Both the position numbers and the translations under genes were made by a program. The notes beneath the pieces were generated by a model. The model saw only the letters and a list, made by a program, of their open reading frames with translations, searched no databases and was not told where the DNA came from. Positions 61,476 through 64,000 of a DNA stretch of 64,000 nucleotides are shown piece after piece. The DNA is from Jeongeupia wiesaeckerbachi (lineage in GTDB: Bacteria; Pseudomonadota; Gammaproteobacteria; Burkholderiales; Chitinibacteraceae): the NCBI RefSeq assembly GCF_050916355.1, contig NZ_CP136946.1:806001-870000 (forward strand), written 5' to 3'. Numbering within the stretch: the first letter of the stretch is position 1; each line of letters begins with the position of its first letter.

Positions 61476-61784
61476 TCACTCAGGGAACAAGGGGCGGAAG
61501 AAAGTCCGCTCATAGCTCAGAAAGCACCGTGTCTCCTTCGAAAACCGGAAGGCCACTTGGCATTCTGGATCGTCAAGCGAGCTGATTCGGTACTGCTCGT
61601 ACGCCGCGAGTGACGGGAATGAGAACGAGCCGAGCGCGATATTGCTCGCCCCTTCGGATGGCAGCAAATAGCCGTGGTGGACACCACCAAACTTCTTGAT
61701 CAGCGGCAGCCACATTCGGCAGTACTGTTCGAACTCAGCCATCTTTGTGGCATCGATGACGTACTTCAAATGACAGGTGATCAT
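61476..61784 (-). CDS. NIPSNAP-family protein
   Basis: A 102-residue protein with the ferredoxin-like NIPSNAP fold. Start MITCHLKYVIDATKMAEFEQYCRMW, then KFGGVHHGYLLPSEGAS and FSFPSLAAYEQYR match the family. Bacterial members are uncharacterised. It stands between the cupin and YaiI genes on the same strand, each with its own gap. Confidence 0.88.
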   Translation of the reverse strand: MITCHLKYVIDATKMAEFEQYCRMWLPLIKKFGGVHHGYLLPSEGASNIALGSFSFPSLAAYEQYRISSLDDPECQVAFRFSKETRCFLSYERTFFRPLFPE

Positions 61785-61825
61785 GGGCTAAAGCTCCTTG
61801 GTGGGCGCGGTGTTTGGACGCCTGA

Positions 61826-62275
61826 CTATTTCGGCAAGCGTACCAGCCAGCTATCGAGTGCTCGCGCAAAAGCTTGGCGGTCGCCCTGATTCAGCGCCGA
61901 ATGGCCGCCGGTTTCTACGCCGGAATCACGCAGCCCCTGCATGAAGTCGCGCATCGACAGCCGCTCGCGGATGTTCTCCACCGTCATCCGCTCGCCACGC
62001 GGATCGAGCACCTGCGCGCCCTTGGCGATCACGTCGGCGGCGAGCGGGATGTCGGCGGTGATCACCAGATCGCCCTGACCCACGCGGGCGACGATCTCGT
62101 TGTCGGCAACGTCAAAGCCCTTGGGCACCTGCAACGCAGAAATCCACTTCGACGGCGGCACCGTCAGCAGTTGATTGGCGATAAAGACGGTACGGATCTG
62201 CGCGCGCTCGGCGGCGCGGCAAAGTATGTCGCGGATCACCTTGGGGCAGGCGTCGGCGTCGACCCAGATTTGCAT
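61826..62275 (-). CDS. YaiI/YqxD family protein (DUF188)
   Basis: A 149-residue protein with the opening IWVDADACPKVIRDILCRAAERA, the central ADNEIVARVGQGDLVITADIPLAADV and the C-terminal GLRDSGVETGGHSAL..RQAFA segment typical of this PIN-like nuclease fold family. Function is unproven. It lies between the NIPSNAP gene and the divergent radical SAM gene. Confidence 0.92.
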   Translation of the reverse strand: MQIWVDADACPKVIRDILCRAAERAQIRTVFIANQLLTVPPSKWISALQVPKGFDVADNEIVARVGQGDLVITADIPLAADVIAKGAQVLDPRGERMTVENIRERLSMRDFMQGLRDSGVETGGHSALNQGDRQAFARALDSWLVRLPK

Positions 62276-62419
62276 AACGGCTTCCTATGGCGTGACGGGT
62301 CTTGAAGCCGGTCATTTTACCTCGCCGTCTGGCGCTATCTCGATGAAAAACAAGAAAAATTCCGGATTCATCGGGTGGAAATCTGCGAAAATGGTCGATT
62401 AGCCAGATTGCCGGTCACC

Positions 62420-64000
62420 ATGAATTCCGTTCCGACACCGATTTTCGATTACGCCCCGCAACACCGCGCCAAGCCGGCGCCCTTCCTGCCGATGAGCCGT
62501 GCCGAAATGGCCACGCTCGGCTGGGACGAGTGCGACATCATTCTGGTGACCGGCGACTGCTATATCGATCACCCGAGTTTTGGCATGGCGCTGGTCGGCC
62601 GGCTGTTGGAGTCGCAGGGCTTCAAGGTCGGCATCATTGCTCAGCCCGAATGGGACTCGGCCGAGCCATATAAGACGCTCGGCAAGCCGCGGCTATTTTT
62701 CGGCATCACCGCCGGCAATATGGATTCGATGATCAACCGCTACACGGCCGACAAGCGCCCGCGTTCGGACGACGCCTATACGCCCGACGCCGTCGCCGGT
62801 CGCCGGCCCGACCGCGCGGTCACGGTGTATTCGCAGCGCTGCCGCGAGGCGTTTCCGGGCGTGCAGATCATGGTCGGTTCGATCGAGGCCAGCCTGCGCC
62901 GGATCGCCCAGTACGACTACTGGAGCGACAAGGTGCGCCAGTCGGCGATCGTCTACGCCAAGGCCGACATCCTCTTGTACGGCAACGCCGAGCGCGCGCT
63001 GGTCGAAGTGGCGCACCGCGCCGAGGCCGGCGAAAAGCTCAAGGACATGCGCGACATTCGCGGCACGGCGTTCATGACCAGCCACGGCTGGATGCCGGCG
63101 CGCGACTGGGCGGTGCTCGATTCGACCACCGTCGATACGCCGGGACGGGTCGAACCGCATCCCGATCCGTATGCGATGGAAGAGGAAGCCGGCGCGGCGT
63201 GCGAGACCGGAGCCGCGCCGGACGCACCCAAGCCGATCCGCCTCGTCAGCAAGGCCGAGCGCATCGCCAACAAGCAGGCCGAGCGCCAGCGCACCGTCGT
63301 GCGAATTCCGGCCTACGAGGCCGTCGCGCATGATCCGGTACTGTACGCGCACGCCAGTCGCACGCTGCATCTGGAATCGAATCCCGGCAATGCACGCGCC
63401 TTGGTGCAGCAGCACGGCGAGCGCGATGTGTGGATGAACGCGCCGCCGGTGCCGCTGACCACGCCGGAAATGGACTACGTCTACGGCCTGCAATACGCGC
63501 GCAATCCGCATCCGAGCTACGGCAAGGCGCATATCCCGGCGTGGGAAATGATCCGCTTCTCGATCAACATCATGCGCGGCTGTTTTGGCGGCTGTACCTT
63601 CTGTTCGATCACCGAGCACGAGGGCCGCATCATCCAGAGCCGCTCGGAAGCGTCGATCCTGACCGAGATCGAGGAAATCCGCGACAAGACCGACGGCTTC
63701 AAGGGCCATATCAGCGACCTCGGCGGCCCGACCGCGAATATGTACCGGCTGGCGTGCAAGGACGAGAAAATCGAGCAATCGTGCCGACGCCTCTCCTGCG
63801 TCTATCCGGGCATCTGCGAGAACCTCAATACCGACCACTCGCACCTGATCCAGCTGTACCGCAAGGCGCGGGCGATTCCGGGCGTGAAGAAAATCACCAT
63901 CGGCTCGGGCCTGCGCTACGACATCGCGGTCGAATCGCCCGAGTACATCAAGGAGCTAGTGACCCACCACGTCAGCGGCTATTTGAAGATCGCCCCCGAG
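62420..64000 (+). CDS. YgiQ-type radical SAM protein (3' end outside window)
   Basis: An UPF0313/YgiQ-family radical SAM enzyme of unknown reaction. From ATG 62420 the frame runs open through 527 codons to the right edge. The opening is FLPMSRAEMATLGWDECDIILVTGDCYIDHPSFG. The radical SAM Cys cluster is MRGCFGGCTFCSITEHEGR (CxxxCxxC), and LRRIAQYDYWSDKVRQS and CVYPGICENLNTD are family-typical. No stop is seen, so the C-terminus is missing. It is divergent from the YaiI gene. Confidence 0.93.
   Translation, partial: MNSVPTPIFDYAPQHRAKPAPFLPMSRAEMATLGWDECDIILVTGDCYIDHPSFGMALVGRLLESQGFKVGIIAQPEWDSAEPYKTLGKPRLFFGITAGNMDSMINRYTADKRPRSDDAYTPDAVAGRRPDRAVTVYSQRCREAFPGVQIMVGSIEASLRRIAQYDYWSDKVRQSAIVYAKADILLYGNAERALVEVAHRAEAGEKLKDMRDIRGTAFMTSHGWMPARDWAVLDSTTVDTPGRVEPHPDPYAMEEEAGAACETGAAPDAPKPIRLVSKAERIANKQAERQRTVVRIPAYEAVAHDPVLYAHASRTLHLESNPGNARALVQQHGERDVWMNAPPVPLTTPEMDYVYGLQYARNPHPSYGKAHIPAWEMIRFSINIMRGCFGGCTFCSITEHEGRIIQSRSEASILTEIEEIRDKTDGFKGHISDLGGPTANMYRLACKDEKIEQSCRRLSCVYPGICENLNTDHSHLIQLYRKARAIPGVKKITIGSGLRYDIAVESPEYIKELVTHHVSGYLKIAPE

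Noticed and set aside
62693..63844. 383-codon minus-strand frame at the right edge
   Set aside because: It lies entirely within the radical SAM gene on the + strand, which has a clear CxxxCxxC cluster; the minus frame is a shadow.

Overview
The window is high-GC chromosomal DNA from a Gram-negative bacterium. Gene content and order point to a Betaproteobacterium, probably of the Neisseriales (Chromobacteriaceae/Chitinibacteraceae type). The evidence is the lolB-ispE-tRNA-Gln-prs-rplY-pth block, the engB / cytochrome c4 / ResB-CcsA block, the PilGHIJ-ChpA twitching-chemotaxis cluster and the Nar nitrate respiration genes. The taxonomic placement is inference. No phage, insertion sequence, CRISPR array or rRNA operon is visible.

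Layout. (1) 1-9.6 kb is anaerobic nitrate and nitric-oxide metabolism: narJ (cut by the left edge), narH and narG, a small quinone/flavin oxidoreductase on the other strand, the transporter narK, then nnrS and a hemerythrin-domain protein. Two near-identical 18-bp palindromes lie upstream of narG and narK and have the 7-2-7 shape of a NarL-family operator. An NsrR-like 23-bp palindrome lies directly before the hemerythrin-nnrS pair. (2) 9.7-12.2 kb holds pdxY, a cupin and tyrS. (3) 12.4-21.8 kb is the complete type IV pilus chemosensory operon pilG-pilH-pilI-pilJ-chpA, with a 3 x 50-residue repeat inside ChpA. (4) 21.8-26.8 kb is a structured intergenic RNA candidate, engB, divergent cytochrome c4, then resB-ccsA for cytochrome c maturation. 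(5) 27-31 kb carries two tandem paralogues of unknown function, a CobW-type GTPase, an orphan ParA ATPase, pth and a small membrane protein. (6) 31-37 kb is the housekeeping block rplY, prs, tRNA-Gln, ispE, lolB and a TPR lipoprotein, with mutM divergent. (7) 37-42.3 kb contains a bacterial dynamin, cutC, a Gfo/Idh/MocA oxidoreductase and a FemAB-like acyltransferase.

(8) 42.5-52.4 kb is a tight Flp/Tad pilus operon: two Flp pilins, TadE, RcpC, RcpA, TadZ, TadA, TadB, TadC, TadD, a DUF3613 protein and a TadG-like protein. No prepilin peptidase (TadV) is present in it. The first pilin gene has a hairpin leader, and a strong intercistronic hairpin separates the two pilins. (9) 52.4-64 kb is mixed: DUF3422, a Sel1-repeat protein, an AraC regulator, an Ic-type aspartate aminotransferase followed by a GTAC-palindrome element, YaeQ, a polysaccharide deacetylase, a divergent LysR / EamA pair, a cupin, a NIPSNAP protein, a YaiI protein and the start of a YgiQ-type radical SAM enzyme cut by the right edge.

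Themes: the window combines anaerobic respiration and NO defence, two separate pilus systems (the chemosensory control of type IV pili and a Tad secretion-type pilus), and core translation/envelope genes. No wholly novel system is evident. The most useful leads are the paired NarL-like and the NsrR-like operators, the four-hairpin RNA after engB, the tandem unknown paralogues at 27-28 kb, and the Tad locus with a degenerate TadZ P-loop and structured pilin mRNA.
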